From: Bacteroidales bacterium UBA5537
GTDB lineage: Bacteria; Bacteroidota; Bacteroidia; Bacteroidales; Lentimicrobiaceae
Direction of reading: 5' to 3'
DNA length: 7,131 nucleotides
Assembly: GCA_002426025.1 (NCBI GenBank)
Contig: DINP01000116.1
Coordinates: 34,886-42,016 of the forward strand
The notes below the pieces were generated by a model. That model was not told where the DNA came from. It worked only from the letters and a program-made list of their open reading frames with translations, and did not search any database. Shown in pieces: positions 6,715-7,131 of the stretch (position 1 is the first letter of the stretch; each line of letters begins with the position of its first letter). The translations under genes and the position numbers were made by a program.

Positions 6715-7131
6715 TTATTTTTCAGGTGTAGACGTCTGTTTGAATACATTTGGGGTTATGGTTAACTGCAGATAGAAAAATTGCGAAAACCTGTTATCCT
6801 GAACATCCTGAATAGATTTTAGTGTTTCTGTGGGCAGAAAAAAGCAATAACCACCTTCCAGATCGCCCCATTCATTGAACCTATATTTGAAAATCATATC
6901 GTTTTCAAATCCCAGTTCTGCTTTTTTCGGGGTTGCCGGGTTAGTTTGAGCCAAAGTGAAATAGTGGGCAGTATTCCGGATGCTTATCTGTTGCGAACAT
7001 TTATAATCGAGCCACAAGTAGTAATCGGCAAGCCCACCCTGTTTGGTATTCGAACCAAAGGATCTGAAATAATCCATCACACCAAAAAAACGGTGACGGT
7101 TGCCATACAAGGGATCAAAAAGCTTATCGGT
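6715..7131 (-). CDS. Outer-membrane beta-barrel (porin-like, alginate-export type), C-terminal part
   Basis: The last 138 residues of a gene cut by the right edge. The frame stays open to base 7131 and reads TDKLFDPLYGNRHRFFG, so no start lies inside; a TTG at 7110 is just an internal Leu. The protein is a run of amphipathic strands split by polar turns: LADYYLWLDYKC, ISIRNTAHYFTL, LGFENDMIFKYRF, DLEGGYCFFLP and QFFYLQLTITPNVF, ending with a short KQTSTPEK tail. The LYGxRHRFFGxMDYF motif and the strand pattern resemble the C-terminal part of Bacteroidota alginate-export-like (PF13372) or phosphate-selective-porin-like barrels; which of these cannot be decided from this part. It ends 10 bases before the pstS start, so it is very likely the gene before pstS in one operon, and an outer-membrane route for phosphate is a reasonable inference. 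Confidence 0.7.
   Translation of the reverse strand, partial: TDKLFDPLYGNRHRFFGVMDYFRSFGSNTKQGGLADYYLWLDYKCSQQISIRNTAHYFTLAQTNPATPKKAELGFENDMIFKYRFNEWGDLEGGYCFFLPTETLKSIQDVQDNRFSQFFYLQLTITPNVFKQTSTPEK

Noticed and set aside
6705..6749. Longer PstS start at 6749
   Set aside because: It would overlap the barrel gene by 35 bases and place 15 polar residues ahead of the lipoprotein signal peptide; the ATG at 6704 gives a standard signal.

Overview
The window looks like chromosomal DNA of a member of the Bacteroidota, probably a Bacteroidales or Marinilabiliales-type marine or sediment organism. The grounds are the protein families (a TolB-like propeller joined to an outer-membrane barrel, a Bacteroidota-type barrel beside pst genes), the near absence of Shine-Dalgarno sequences before the starts, AT-leaning codon use, and a lipoprotein PstS. 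This placement is inferred from style and family recognition, not from a marker gene.

Plus strand, left part (1-3116). The window opens inside a large gene for a beta-propeller plus outer-membrane-barrel protein whose N-terminus lies off the left edge. It is followed by a small four-helix membrane protein of the YvlD / phage holin family 4-2 group, and by a Nim-like FMN-binding split-barrel (pyridoxamine 5'-phosphate oxidase superfamily) protein. These three point the same way but are separated by 74 and 100 bases, so co-transcription is uncertain.

Convergent junction (3117-3198). The two strands meet in an 82-base gap holding a weak hairpin at the end of the split-barrel gene and seven head-to-tail copies of a degenerate heptamer (NNCYGAC). 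The repeat runs almost into the pstB stop codon.

Minus strand, right part (3199-7131). A compact high-affinity phosphate uptake operon reads right to left: an outer-membrane beta-barrel protein (C-terminal part only, gene cut by the right edge), 10 bases, pstS (lipoprotein phosphate-binding protein), 3 bases, pstC, a 4-base ATGA overlap, pstA, then pstB directly after the pstA stop. The suggested path is outer-membrane pore, then periplasmic lipoprotein PstS, then the PstC/PstA channel driven by the PstB ATPase. No phoU follows pstB. The operon promoter is not in the window.

I see no mobile element, CRISPR array, tRNA or rRNA, and no clearly new multi-gene system. The points most worth a second look are the barrel gene fused in layout to pstSCAB, a textbook EF-hand-type calcium loop inside PstS, the heptamer repeat, a G8 tract in pstA, and variant motifs in PstA and PstB.
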